Shown piece by piece: positions 6,921 through 13,866 of a stretch of 20,536 nucleotides of DNA (positions are counted from its first letter, which is position 1; each line of letters starts with the position of its first letter). Location of the stretch: the NCBI GenBank assembly GCA_031362405.1, contig JANLSO010000048.1, forward strand, positions 1 to 20,536. Reading direction: 5' to 3'. The DNA is from JANLSO01 sp031362405 (GTDB lineage: Bacteria; Actinomycetota; Thermoleophilia; Miltoncostaeales; Miltoncostaeaceae). A model generated the notes under the pieces. The model was not told the DNA's origin, searched no databases, and was given only the letters and a program-made list of their open reading frames with translations. A program made the position numbers and the translations under genes.

Positions 6921-7863
6921 GACGACGGCCGGTGGCCCGGCCGATATCCAACGCATCGAGGCCCACGGCCTCACCTGGCTGAACATCGAGTCGCCGACCG
7001 AGCGCGAGACCGCCTGGCTGGCCGAGAACTACGAGTTCCACCCCCTCGACCTCGAAGACGTCCAGTCGCGGCGGCGCCAGCGGGCGAAGATCGACGACTA
7101 CGCCGACTACACGTTCATCGTGCTGCACTTTCCGCGGTTCGATAAGCGCACGGGGCGTCTGCAGGCAGCGGAGTTGAACGTATTCATCGCGCGCGATCTG
7201 GTGATCACGCTTCCCAACGAACCCCTCAAGCCGCTGAGCGCAATGTGGGCGCGGTGCCAGACGCGTGACGATGAGCGCGAAGCCCTGATGAGCAAGGGCC
7301 CCGGGTTCCTGCTCTACGAGATCGTCGACGCAACGTTCGACTACTGCTTTCCCATCCTCGACAAGATCGGCTTCAAACTCGACCAACTCGAGGATGCGAT
7401 TTTCGACGGCCGCTCGGAGGAGTCGGTACGCGACATCTCCAACGTCAAGCAGGAGATCATCAACTACCGCAAGATCATCAAGCCCCAGCGGCCGACACTG
7501 CGCCTGCTCGAGCGCAACATCGAGCAGTACGCCCCGCAGGACCTCGAGATCTACTTCGACGACATCGTCGACAAGAACGAGCGCATTTGGGACCTCTTGG
7601 AGAACGCAAAAGAGGTCGTGGAGGCCCTCGAGGCCACCAACGAGTCGGTGATCACACACCGCCTGAACGACATGGTCAAGCTGCTCACCATGCTGTCGGC
7701 GGTCATCCTGCCGCTGACCCTCGTGACGGGCTTCTACGGAATGAACATCGACGGCCTGCCGTTCGCCCGACATGGCGTCGCGTCGTTGCTCGTAACCCTG
7801 GGAATCATGGTCTCGATGGGCGGAGCCCTGCTGCTGTGGTTCCGCCACAAGCGGTGGCTCTAG
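6865..7863 (+). CDS. corA: CorA-family magnesium/divalent cation channel
   Basis: A 332-residue inner-membrane channel of the CorA MIT superfamily, which forms homopentamers that import Mg2+ (in some members Co2+ or Ni2+). The large N-terminal cytoplasmic domain is followed by the long stalk helix (YEIVDATFDYCFPILDK and onward) and two C-terminal transmembrane helices. The first ends in the diagnostic YGMN loop about 40 residues from the C-terminus, and the second is VASLLVTLGIMVSMGGALLLWF, followed by the basic tail RHKRWL. The ATG at 6865 has GGGAG six bases upstream; an in-frame ATG at 6820 would add 15 residues. It heads a plus-strand run in which the HIT gene starts within 40 bases of its stop. 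Ion specificity cannot be read from the sequence. Confidence 0.95.
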   Translation: MANLPKIRRVGPRANHPVETTAGGPADIQRIEAHGLTWLNIESPTERETAWLAENYEFHPLDLEDVQSRRRQRAKIDDYADYTFIVLHFPRFDKRTGRLQAAELNVFIARDLVITLPNEPLKPLSAMWARCQTRDDEREALMSKGPGFLLYEIVDATFDYCFPILDKIGFKLDQLEDAIFDGRSEESVRDISNVKQEIINYRKIIKPQRPTLRLLERNIEQYAPQDLEIYFDDIVDKNERIWDLLENAKEVVEALEATNESVITHRLNDMVKLLTMLSAVILPLTLVTGFYGMNIDGLPFARHGVASLLVTLGIMVSMGGALLLWFRHKRWL

Positions 7864-7901
7864 CGTTGAGCGGCGGGGGCGGCCCGGGCAAGCCCGACAT
7901 C

Positions 7902-8387
7902 ATGTGGGCGCCCTGGCGGATGTCGTACATCACGGCCGAGCACGATCACGGCTTCACGGGCACGGGCTGCGTCTTTTGCGACCTTCCCGCGGCGGACGAC
8001 GACGAGCGCACCTACATCCTGTTCCGCGGCACAAAATCATTCGTGATCATGAACCTGTACCCATACAACAACGGGCACCTCATGGTCGTGCCGTTTGCCC
8101 ACGTCGATTCTCTGATGGCCCTCGACTCCGGGACGACCTCCGAGATGATGGACCTTGCCAAGCTCTCCGAGCGGGTCGTGATCGACGCCATGAAGCCTCA
8201 GGGATTCAACATCGGCATCAACCAGGGGCGCGCCGCCGGGGCGGGCATCGCCGATCACCTGCACCTGCACGTGGTGCCCCGCTGGGCGGGTGACACGAAC
8301 TTCATGCCCGCGCTCAGCGATACTCGCGTGATGCCACAGCATCTCGATGACACCTACGCCCTTCTGCGCCCAGGATTCCCCACATGA
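7902..8387 (+). CDS. HIT-family nucleotide phosphorylase/hydrolase (Ap4A phosphorylase-like)
   Basis: A 161-residue HIT-domain protein. The catalytic histidine triad is HLHLHVVP, with H119, H121 and H123, H121 being the expected nucleotide-binding nucleophile. The start MWAPWRMSYI, the zinc-type pair C23-x2-C26 (CVFCDLP) and the block YPYNNGHLMVVP match the actinobacterial group that includes Mycobacterium Rv2613c, an Ap4A phosphorylase. Removal of Ap4A or related dinucleotides is therefore the likely role, by homology. A TTG at 7866, three bases after the corA stop, would extend the protein by 12 Gly-rich residues and is possible. Its TGA overlaps the next ATG (ATGA), implying coupling to the mutase gene. 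Confidence 0.9.
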   Translation: MWAPWRMSYITAEHDHGFTGTGCVFCDLPAADDDERTYILFRGTKSFVIMNLYPYNNGHLMVVPFAHVDSLMALDSGTTSEMMDLAKLSERVVIDAMKPQGFNIGINQGRAAGAGIADHLHLHVVPRWAGDTNFMPALSDTRVMPQHLDDTYALLRPGFPT

Positions 8388-9763
8388 CGCTCACACCCGG
8401 AGTCTTCAAGGCCTACGACGTGCGCGGCCTCTACGGCGACGAGATCGACGAGGCCGGGGCACATCGTGTCGGCCGGGCGTTTGTCGACGTCGTGATGAGC
8501 GCCCAGTCGCTCCCTCCCGACCGGGCCCCGCGCATCGCGGTCGGCCATGACACGCGGCTGTCGTCACCCACGATGGCCGACGCATTTTGCGCAGGGGCGG
8601 TCGAGGGTGGCGCGGCGGTCACCGAGATCGGCCTCGCCGCGACCGAAATGGTCTACTTCGCGGTCGCCGACGGAGGGTTTGACGCGGGCGCCGCGATCAC
8701 CGCGAGCCACAACCCTCCCCAGTACACCGGCGCCAAGCTGGTGCTCGCCGGAGCCCTGCCCCTGTCAGGTGACACGGGCATCGGCGAAGTCGGCCGCCAG
8801 GCGCAGGGCGCGGCCGTGGCCAACCGCCCCGGAGGAAGCCGTGTCGCCGACCCCACCGTGCTCGAACGGTTCATCCCGAAGGCGATGAGCTTTGTCGATC
8901 CGGCGAAGATCACGGGCCTACGGGTCGTCTTCGACGCCGCCAACGGGATGGCGGGGATGTTCCTGCCGCCGGCGATCGCCCAGATCGACATTGACGCCGT
9001 CCCCTACTTCCTCGAGCTCGACGGCCACTTTCCCAACCATGAGCCGAACCCGTTGCTTCCGGAGAATCGCGCGTTCGCGGAGCGCACGGTTGTCGAGCAG
9101 AAGGCCGACCTGGGAATCGCCTTCGACGGCGATGCCGACCGCTGCTTTTTCATCGACGACCAGGGCGCGTTCGTGCCAGGGGATTTCCTGACGGCGCTGC
9201 TCGCCGAGCACCTGCTGTGTCGCTCGGGCCCCGCCGACATCATCTACGACCTACGCGCCTCCTGGGCGGTGCGCGACACCGTGACCGCCGCCGGCGGCCG
9301 GGCGCATGAATACCGCGTCGGCCATGCGTTCATCAAGCGCGGCATGCGCGAACTCGACGCCCTTTTCGCGGGCGAGGTCAGCGGCCACTACTACTTCCGG
9401 GATTTTTCCTATGCCGACACCGGGCTGATCCCCGCGCTGCTGGTGATGGAGATGCTCTGCGAGCGCGGAAAGAAGCTCTCGGAGCTTCTCGCACCGTTTC
9501 ACAAGCGGTACCACATCAGCGGAGAGATCAACTCGACGGTGAAGAATGCGCCCGCCGTGCTCGAGCGCCTGTGCGCCGAGTATGGGGATGCCCGCCAGGC
9601 CGAGGTCGATGGCCTGTCGGTCTCGTACGACGACTGGCACTTCAACGTCCGGTCGTCGAACACCGAGCCACTGGTACGCCTGAACCTCGAATCACTGGTG
9701 TCCGAGGCCGATATGGAGCGACGCCGCGACGACGTGCTGGCGGTTATCCGCGGCGACGGCTGA
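8384..9763 (+). CDS. manB: phosphomannomutase/phosphoglucomutase
   Basis: A 459-residue alpha-D-phosphohexomutase that interconverts hexose 1- and 6-phosphates through a phosphoserine. All four active-site loops are visible: the phosphoserine S108 in TASHNPPQYTGAK, the Mg2+ loop D248-G-D250-A-D252-R in FDGDADRC, the sugar loop GEVSGHYYF (residues 330-338) and the phosphate loop RSSNTEPLVRLN near 433-444. The opening FKAYDVRGLYG is typical of the PMM/PGM (ManB/AlgC) group rather than GlmM or glucose-specific Pgm. It could supply mannose 1-phosphate or glucose 1-phosphate for cell-envelope sugars; preference cannot be read from the sequence. The ATG overlaps the HIT stop by four bases, and the ABC ATPase begins about five bases after its stop. 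Confidence 0.95.
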   Translation: MTLTPGVFKAYDVRGLYGDEIDEAGAHRVGRAFVDVVMSAQSLPPDRAPRIAVGHDTRLSSPTMADAFCAGAVEGGAAVTEIGLAATEMVYFAVADGGFDAGAAITASHNPPQYTGAKLVLAGALPLSGDTGIGEVGRQAQGAAVANRPGGSRVADPTVLERFIPKAMSFVDPAKITGLRVVFDAANGMAGMFLPPAIAQIDIDAVPYFLELDGHFPNHEPNPLLPENRAFAERTVVEQKADLGIAFDGDADRCFFIDDQGAFVPGDFLTALLAEHLLCRSGPADIIYDLRASWAVRDTVTAAGGRAHEYRVGHAFIKRGMRELDALFAGEVSGHYYFRDFSYADTGLIPALLVMEMLCERGKKLSELLAPFHKRYHISGEINSTVKNAPAVLERLCAEYGDARQAEVDGLSVSYDDWHFNVRSSNTEPLVRLNLESLVSEADMERRRDDVLAVIRGDG

Positions 9764-9767
9764 TCGG

Positions 9768-10403
9768 GTGGGAGCGGGGCTCTTGACCGGCGTCGCCGTG
9801 CGCGCCGAGGACATCGTCGTGCAGTTCCCCGGTGGTAAGACGCCCGCGCTTGCCGGCGTTTCGTTCCGCCTTGAACCGGGTGACGGCCTCCTCGTCACCG
9901 GGGACGAAGGGTGCGGCAAGTCCACGCTGCTTCGGGTGCTGGTCGGCGTGGTGAGGCCAAGCTACGGCAGCCTGAGTCTCTTCGGCGGCCCTGCCCAGGC
10001 GTCGTTCGCACGGCGTCGCCTCGGCTTCGGCCCGGAGACCCGCCCCTTCCCCTCCGGCCTGCGCGCGCGCGACGTGCTCGATCTCGTCGCGCTCGTGCGC
10101 GGGTACCCCGGCACCGACGCAGGTGCGGTACTCGAACGGGTCGGTGCCGGCGGCGTCGCGATGCGCCGCGTTGAGCGCCTGGAGGTCGAAGACTCCCGCC
10201 GACTGAGCCTCGCCTGCGCCCTGATCGGCGATCCCGACCTGATCATTCTCGATGACCCGTGGGAGTTCCCGGAGACGATCGATGAGATCACGGTCGCCCG
10301 CGCCCGCGGGGCCGCGGTTGTCGTGGCAAGCCCTGACCCCGGAGGCTTCCCCGCCCTGCTGGGCCGTACGCTCACCCTCGACCACGGCGCGGGCGTCGCA
10401 TGA
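9768..10403 (+). CDS. ABC transporter ATP-binding protein with degenerate signature
   Basis: About 211 residues forming a single ABC ATPase domain. Walker A is intact (GDEGCGKST, residues 45-53). Elsewhere the motifs are eroded: the LSGGQ signature reads LEVED (138-142, before SRRLSLACALIGDP), Walker B ends ILDDPWE with Asp at the catalytic Glu position, the Q-loop Gln is not apparent, and VVVASPDPG has no switch His. It may bind ATP but hydrolyse it poorly, or act in a complex driven by another subunit. GTG at 9768 starts four bases after the mutase stop; TTG at 9783 has GGAG eight bases upstream and may be the true start. The gene ends in ATGA overlap with a permease, its presumed partner. 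Confidence 0.82.
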   Translation: MGAGLLTGVAVRAEDIVVQFPGGKTPALAGVSFRLEPGDGLLVTGDEGCGKSTLLRVLVGVVRPSYGSLSLFGGPAQASFARRRLGFGPETRPFPSGLRARDVLDLVALVRGYPGTDAGAVLERVGAGGVAMRRVERLEVEDSRRLSLACALIGDPDLIILDDPWEFPETIDEITVARARGAAVVVASPDPGGFPALLGRTLTLDHGAGVA

Positions 10404-11218
10404 ACGCGCGCCGCGTTGCCGCTCTCGCCGCCGCCGATTTTCGGGCACTGCTTCGCAGACGATGGATGCTCTACGCGATCGTCGTGGGCGTCGTCATCAT
10501 CGTGCTTGTCGCCCTGAGCGCCGATACGTCGATCGGTACGTCCAAACTCGATGACCTTCGCCGGGGCGGAGCCTCGGTGCTCTTGCTCGGGGGCCTCGCG
10601 GTCGCCCTCGTGTTCGGAGGCTCGGCATTCGAGCGTGACCGCACCTCGGGGCACCTCGGCATGATGGCCGCCGCCGGCGCCGCACCGGCGGAGATCGGGC
10701 TCGGACGTGCTGTGTCACGGCTCGTCGCGCTGATCCTCGTGATGGCGTCGTGGATGGCCGCGATCGCCGTTGCCGCCGGCGCCCTGGGTTATGGGGTCGA
10801 CGCGCGTTTCCTGGTCCACGGAGCGGCAACGATCCTCAACATGTCCCTGGTGCTCGGCGGCACCGTGATGATGGCCTCACTGATCGGCGCATGGGCCGCG
10901 GGCGGATTCGGCCTCATCGTCTACATCTCGGCCCAGGCCATCGTGAACATCCAGTCCGCGACCGACCAGGGCGTGATCTCCTCCTACGGCGGCGTCGTGC
11001 GCGCCGTGTCGGCCGTACTGCCGAACGCCGTGGTCGCCCCCGTCATCACCGAGATGCAGCTACGCAACGTCGCGGGCCCCGCCGCACCACGCCTGGAGAT
11101 CGACGGCAAGGTGATCGCCGTCACCCCCTCGAACACCTACGAAGTACTGCTCGCGATCGTCTGGGTCGGCATCTTTCTGCTCGCCACCGCCGGAGGCCTC
11201 CGCCGCCGCCAGCTCTAA
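10400..11218 (+). CDS. ABC-2-like membrane permease
   Basis: A 272-residue integral membrane protein with about six hydrophobic segments: roughly 24-40, 58-74, 105-130, 138-165, 167-185 and 250-267. The layout of a basic cytoplasmic N-terminus, an early helix pair, the amphipathic block SAFERDRTSGHLGMMAAAG near residue 75-92, and a final helix ending GLRRRQL resembles ABC-2 permeases and ABC-type cytochrome c biogenesis permeases. The Arg/Gly-rich block before helix 3 is a frequent contact site for the ATPase. Between helices 5 and 6 lies an extracytoplasmic stretch of about 65 residues. It starts in ATGA overlap with the ATPase gene and is last in the plus-strand run. The substrate is unknown. 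Confidence 0.8.
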   Translation: MNARRVAALAAADFRALLRRRWMLYAIVVGVVIIVLVALSADTSIGTSKLDDLRRGGASVLLLGGLAVALVFGGSAFERDRTSGHLGMMAAAGAAPAEIGLGRAVSRLVALILVMASWMAAIAVAAGALGYGVDARFLVHGAATILNMSLVLGGTVMMASLIGAWAAGGFGLIVYISAQAIVNIQSATDQGVISSYGGVVRAVSAVLPNAVVAPVITEMQLRNVAGPAAPRLEIDGKVIAVTPSNTYEVLLAIVWVGIFLLATAGGLRRRQL

Positions 11219-11297
11219 CCCGGTGCCACTCGTCGCCAGTCGCTCCGTTTCGATGGCAGATCGCGCCACCCGAACCGCGAGCGGTGTGGCTGAGACC

Positions 11298-11659
11298 TCA
11301 GAGGAACAGGGGCCGTGTTACGTCGCCGGTTGCCACCACGTCGCCGTTGAACGGGTGCACGGCGATCGCGCGGACAAGGTAGTACCCCTGACCTCCGACG
11401 CACGTGGTCCGTCGCGAGGTCAGGCACGGGATCTGGCGGTCGTCGACGTACGACACGCCTTTGAGTCCGTCGAGAAGGTCTTTGAGGAGGTTGTCGGCGT
11501 CCTTCGTCTGAGACCTTCGAGGCACACGGCCGACGCGGAGTCGCCGACGGGCGGTGCGGCCGCCGAGGCCCGGCGCGAGTCCCGGCGAGCGCGCAGGCGC
11601 GAGCCGGCGATGTTGAGGACGATCCCCCAGCCGCGCTCGAGCGCCTCAACCTCGATCAT
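11298..11659 (-). pseudogene. broken RusA-type Holliday junction resolvase gene
   Basis: The frame 11525 to 11298 encodes about 70 residues matching the catalytic half of RusA endonucleases: KDADNLLKDLLDGLKG followed by VSYVDDRQIP. The family's D-x-D-N-L-x-x-K and D-D residues are intact, and Q-G-Y-Y-L-V-R-A-I-A-V fits the last strand. RusA proteins are usually about 120-140 residues, so the N-terminal half is missing. In its place is a 99-bp block copied from a membrane-protein gene (11528-11626). Upstream of that, an ATG at 11659 opens MIEVEALERGW, a plausible RusA-like start, but it is one frame off the catalytic part, so reading continues to an unrelated stop at 11420. RusA is normally carried by phages and mobile elements, so this is probably a remnant. 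Identity of the catalytic part is fairly sure; that of the N-terminal piece is a guess. Confidence 0.7.
11528..11626. repeat. 99-bp direct repeat, copy 1 (displaced copy)
   Basis: Identical to 12490-12588 except for one base (C here, G there) in the segment beginning GACGGG. On the minus strand it encodes the last part of the small membrane protein (IVLNIAGSRLRARRDSRR and onward) but here sits inside the rusA remnant. The stop codon of the parent gene is absent (GTGTGC instead of TTGTGA), so the frame reads through. After a 3-base difference, eight more bases (CTCGAAGG) are shared, perhaps junction microhomology. Confidence 0.9.
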
Positions 11660-11838
11660 GGTTGCGGTCCGGCGACGACCACGCCGCCCGGTTGTGGTGA
11701 AGGCGACCAAGGCTCCTGCAGCTTGTCTGCCCTTGGCAGCAGCACCGTGAAATCCACGGTGGATGTCTCAGCGCGGCCGAAGCGCTCCCAGAGCTGCTCC
11801 TCTGAGAGGCTCAGCTCGTCGTCGACCGGACCAACCAT
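11656..11838 (-). CDS. small unknown ORF upstream of the rusA remnant
   Basis: A 60-residue frame starting MVGPVDDELSLSEEQLWERF, acidic in its first half and Pro/Gly-rich at the C-terminus. No family is recognised. Its TGA overlaps the ATG at 11659 that opens the disrupted rusA frame (ATGA), the same coupling used by genuine neighbours in this genome, and this is the main reason to list it. There is no usable Shine-Dalgarno sequence at the ATG, and the frame is closed by a stop at 11857-11859, so it may itself be a truncated remnant. If real, it is probably a passenger of the same lost element. Confidence 0.35.
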   Translation of the reverse strand: MVGPVDDELSLSEEQLWERFGRAETSTVDFTVLLPRADKLQEPWSPSPQPGGVVVAGPQP

Positions 11839-12041
11839 TCCCGGCAGCGTGGACCATCAAAGGCCGATCAGAATGCTTTCGCGAACTAAAGCGTCCAGCA
11901 TCGACTCGTGGCGATACCGCAGTGATCACCACTGCTGCGGCTGCGGGGAAGGCACGCCCGGCCCTCGATGCCAGGATGGCAAAGGAAGGGCCGGACATGG
12001 ATGGGCGCTCTGCGATCTGCGCCGCAGGTCGTCCAGCCGAG
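11839..12041. other. non-coding stretch with a small palindrome
   Basis: No gene is supported here. An inverted repeat GCAGTG/CACTGC with a five-base centre lies at 11919-11935, whose core GTGATCAC is itself palindromic. It could be an operator or a chance palindrome. The stretch links the rusA remnant to the monooxygenase-like gene and may be leftover element DNA. Confidence 0.35.
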
Positions 12042-12350
12042 CTACTGGGACGCTTGCGCCGGCAGGGGCTCCAGCACGGCGGTCACCTCGAAGATGCGGG
12101 ACGTGGTGCGCCCCCGGCCGCTGATCCGTCCGTCGGCCACCGGCGAGGTCGAGAGGACCCGCCCGAAGTCCTGAAGGGCCGCCTCGTCCTCCCAGAGCAT
12201 CACCGACAGGGCGTGCCCGGTGGCAGGCTCAAGCAGGTGGTAGCCACCCCGGAAGCCCGGCTGGCGGCAGAGGAACTCCCGGAACCGCGCGACGTACTGC
12301 TCGTCCGCCTCGGCCGGAATGTCCTCATGCTCGGCGACTCGTGCGATCAT
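12042..12350 (-). CDS. antibiotic biosynthesis monooxygenase (ABM)-like small protein
   Basis: A 102-residue protein of the dimeric alpha/beta-barrel type: MIARVAEHEDIP, then QYVARFREFLCRQPGFRGGYHLLEP, ALSVMLWEDEAALQDFG and IFEVTAVLEPLP. This strand-helix-strand pattern with PGF-GGY and LWEDEAAL is typical of ABM/quinol-monooxygenase-like proteins. Many members have no known substrate, so a catalytic role is not claimed. The ATG at 12350 has AGGAG seven bases upstream, which decides the start; the open frame extends further upstream only as a shadow of the next gene. It lies 133 bases downstream of the small membrane-protein gene on the same strand, separated by non-coding DNA. Confidence 0.82.
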   Translation of the reverse strand: MIARVAEHEDIPAEADEQYVARFREFLCRQPGFRGGYHLLEPATGHALSVMLWEDEAALQDFGRVLSTSPVADGRISGRGRTTSRIFEVTAVLEPLPAQASQ

Positions 12351-12483
12351 CGCGCTTCTCCTTTCGGTCGTGTCTCCACGGGTCAGCATCGCTCCGTGCG
12401 TTCGGGGGGCGTGAGGTCGGTTACGGCCTGCTCGCGAGCGTCGCAGCCAAACCCATACAGGATGGAGAACCTCCTTCGAGCGC

Positions 12484-12774
12484 TCACAAGGCCGACGCGG
12501 AGTCGCCGACGGGGGGTGCGGCCGCCGAGGCCCGGCGCGAGTCCCGGCGAGCGCGCAGGCGCGAGCCGGCGATGTTGAGGACGATCCCGAGCGCCAGGAT
12601 CCCCGCGTTGAAGACCCAGTAGAGGGCGTCAAGCCCTGAGTCGTTCGAGACGACGATCGTCTGGATGGGGAAGACGACCGCCCAGATCCCCAGCCACAGC
12701 CCCAGGCTGCCCCGGCGGTCGCGAATGCGGAAGCCGAGCGGGCCGGCGATGAGGACGGCGTTGATGAGTTCCAC
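12484..12774 (-). CDS. small integral membrane protein, unknown function
   Basis: A 96-residue protein with two or three hydrophobic segments: a short one at about 2-14, LGLWLGIWAVVFPIQTIVV (about 24-42) and LYWVFNAGILALGIVLNIAGS (about 50-70). An Arg-rich then Ala/Pro-rich cytoplasmic tail follows, suggesting an inside C-terminus. No family is recognised with confidence. The GTG at 12774 has GGGAG six bases upstream, which decides the start; an in-frame TTG at 12816 is less likely. Its last 99 coding bases recur at 11528-11626 inside the rusA remnant, so this copy, with a proper start and stop, is the parent. A two-component system lies upstream on the same strand. Confidence 0.72.
   Translation of the reverse strand: MELINAVLIAGPLGFRIRDRRGSLGLWLGIWAVVFPIQTIVVSNDSGLDALYWVFNAGILALGIVLNIAGSRLRARRDSRRASAAAPPVGDSASAL
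12490..12588. repeat. 99-bp direct repeat, copy 2 (native copy)
   Basis: The 3' part of the small membrane-protein gene, matching 11528-11626 at all but one base. The copies are in the same orientation, 962 bases apart. This copy lies within an intact frame ending in TGA, so it is taken as the source. Confidence 0.9.
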
Positions 12775-12891
12775 GGATGACTCCCGGTTCGATGGGTGTG
12801 ACGCCCTACCACTCAAGCTGGCCGCCCCGCGTGGCGCGTCGCCCCGGATGACGATCGTGGGATCGCCCCCAGGGGGTGTCGCGGCCGAGCG

Positions 12892-13866
12892 CTACCCCAG
12901 GAGGGTGACGGCCTGCCGAAGCGGCAGGACGGCGCGAACCCGCCACCCGCCGCTCGGGCCTGCCCCGGCGGCCAGCCAGCCGCCGCGCGCCTCGGCCTCG
13001 GCCGCCAGCGAGCCGATGCCGAACCCCGAGCCCGAGCCGGCCAGCGCCGGGCCCGCCCCCCGTGCGCCGGTGTCGTCGACGGCCAGCGTAAGGTGATCGC
13101 CCTCGAGGGCGATGCCCACGTCTACGTGGGCCCCCGGGGCGTGCTTGATGGCGTTCGTGAGGGCTTCTTGCACGATCCTGATCACCTGCTCGACGACCTC
13201 GTCGGGAAGGCCCGCAGGCGGCTCTCCGCGCAGCTCGGCGGCGACGCCCGACGCCTGCACCCCGTCGATGATCCCCGCGAGCCGCGCGGCCAGCTCACCT
13301 CGGCCCTCCGGCGCGAGCGTCGCTCCCAGGCGGTCGATGTCGATGAGCACCTCCGCGGCCGAACGGCGAATGCCGATGAGGCATGCCGCCTTGGCGTCGC
13401 CGTCGCCGGTGGGCATCAGGCGGCCTGCTCCCGCCTGCACCACCACGACGGCGAGGTGATGCCCGACCAAGTGGTGCAGATCGGCCGCGATCCGCAGGCG
13501 CTCGCGGCGCGCCGTCAGCTCGGCGAGCCGTCGCTCCTGGTGCTCGAGCTCGGCGGCCCGCTCGGCGAGGTGGCGCACCAGCTCGCGGCGGGCGCCCACG
13601 GCGGCTCCGAGGATCCACGGGCCTGCCGTGACCAGCAGCGCGGGGACCGGTTCGGCGTCCAGGACGATGACGCCGGCCGCGAGGGCGATCACGAGCGCGA
13701 GGCCCGGATACCGCGGCGCGCGGGATCCCAGCAGAAAGCTGCCTGCCGCCGGCGCGAGCAACAGGAGGCCCGGCAGCGCGCCGGCGACGGTCGCCACGTA
13801 GGCCACCAGCGCGATCATGGCGACAAAGGCGCCGAGGAACGCGCCGTCGCGCCTCACCTCAGGCAT
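12892..13866 (-). CDS. membrane sensor histidine kinase with catalytic domain (second of an overlapping pair)
   Basis: A 324-residue kinase. Residues about 10-95 hold several hydrophobic helices, followed by a coiled-coil linker (RHLAERAAELEHQERRL). The DHp helix is RLRIAADLHHLVGHHLAVVVVQA with H131 at the phosphoacceptor site. HisKA_3 kinases normally have Asp or Glu next, but here it is H132, which may weaken autophosphorylation. The ATPase domain keeps the N-box (VQEALTNAIKHAPG), a G1 Asp (VDDTGARG) and a Gly-rich G2 loop (GSGSGFGIGSL). The ATG at 13866 lies within the 3' end of the upstream kinase gene (8-base overlap); an upstream in-frame start at 13974 is rejected as a shadow. Its partner regulator is probably the divergent NarL-type gene at 14739. 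Confidence 0.88.
   Translation of the reverse strand: MPEVRRDGAFLGAFVAMIALVAYVATVAGALPGLLLLAPAAGSFLLGSRAPRYPGLALVIALAAGVIVLDAEPVPALLVTAGPWILGAAVGARRELVRHLAERAAELEHQERRLAELTARRERLRIAADLHHLVGHHLAVVVVQAGAGRLMPTGDGDAKAACLIGIRRSAAEVLIDIDRLGATLAPEGRGELAARLAGIIDGVQASGVAAELRGEPPAGLPDEVVEQVIRIVQEALTNAIKHAPGAHVDVGIALEGDHLTLAVDDTGARGAGPALAGSGSGFGIGSLAAEAEARGGWLAAGAGPSGGWRVRAVLPLRQAVTLLG

Noticed and set aside
6802..7848. 348-codon minus-strand frame opposite corA
   Set aside because: Antisense shadow; corA carries the YGMN motif and two membrane helices.
12454..12476. AAGGAGG followed by an ATG, possible tiny leader peptide MGLAATLASRP
   Set aside because: The 13-base spacing is too long for efficient initiation and there is no supporting context.
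12351..12812. Upstream extension of the ABM-like frame as a 256-residue fusion
   Set aside because: The extension overlaps the membrane-protein gene in another frame and is Arg/Ser/Pro-rich; AGGAG seven bases before the ATG at 12350 marks the real start.
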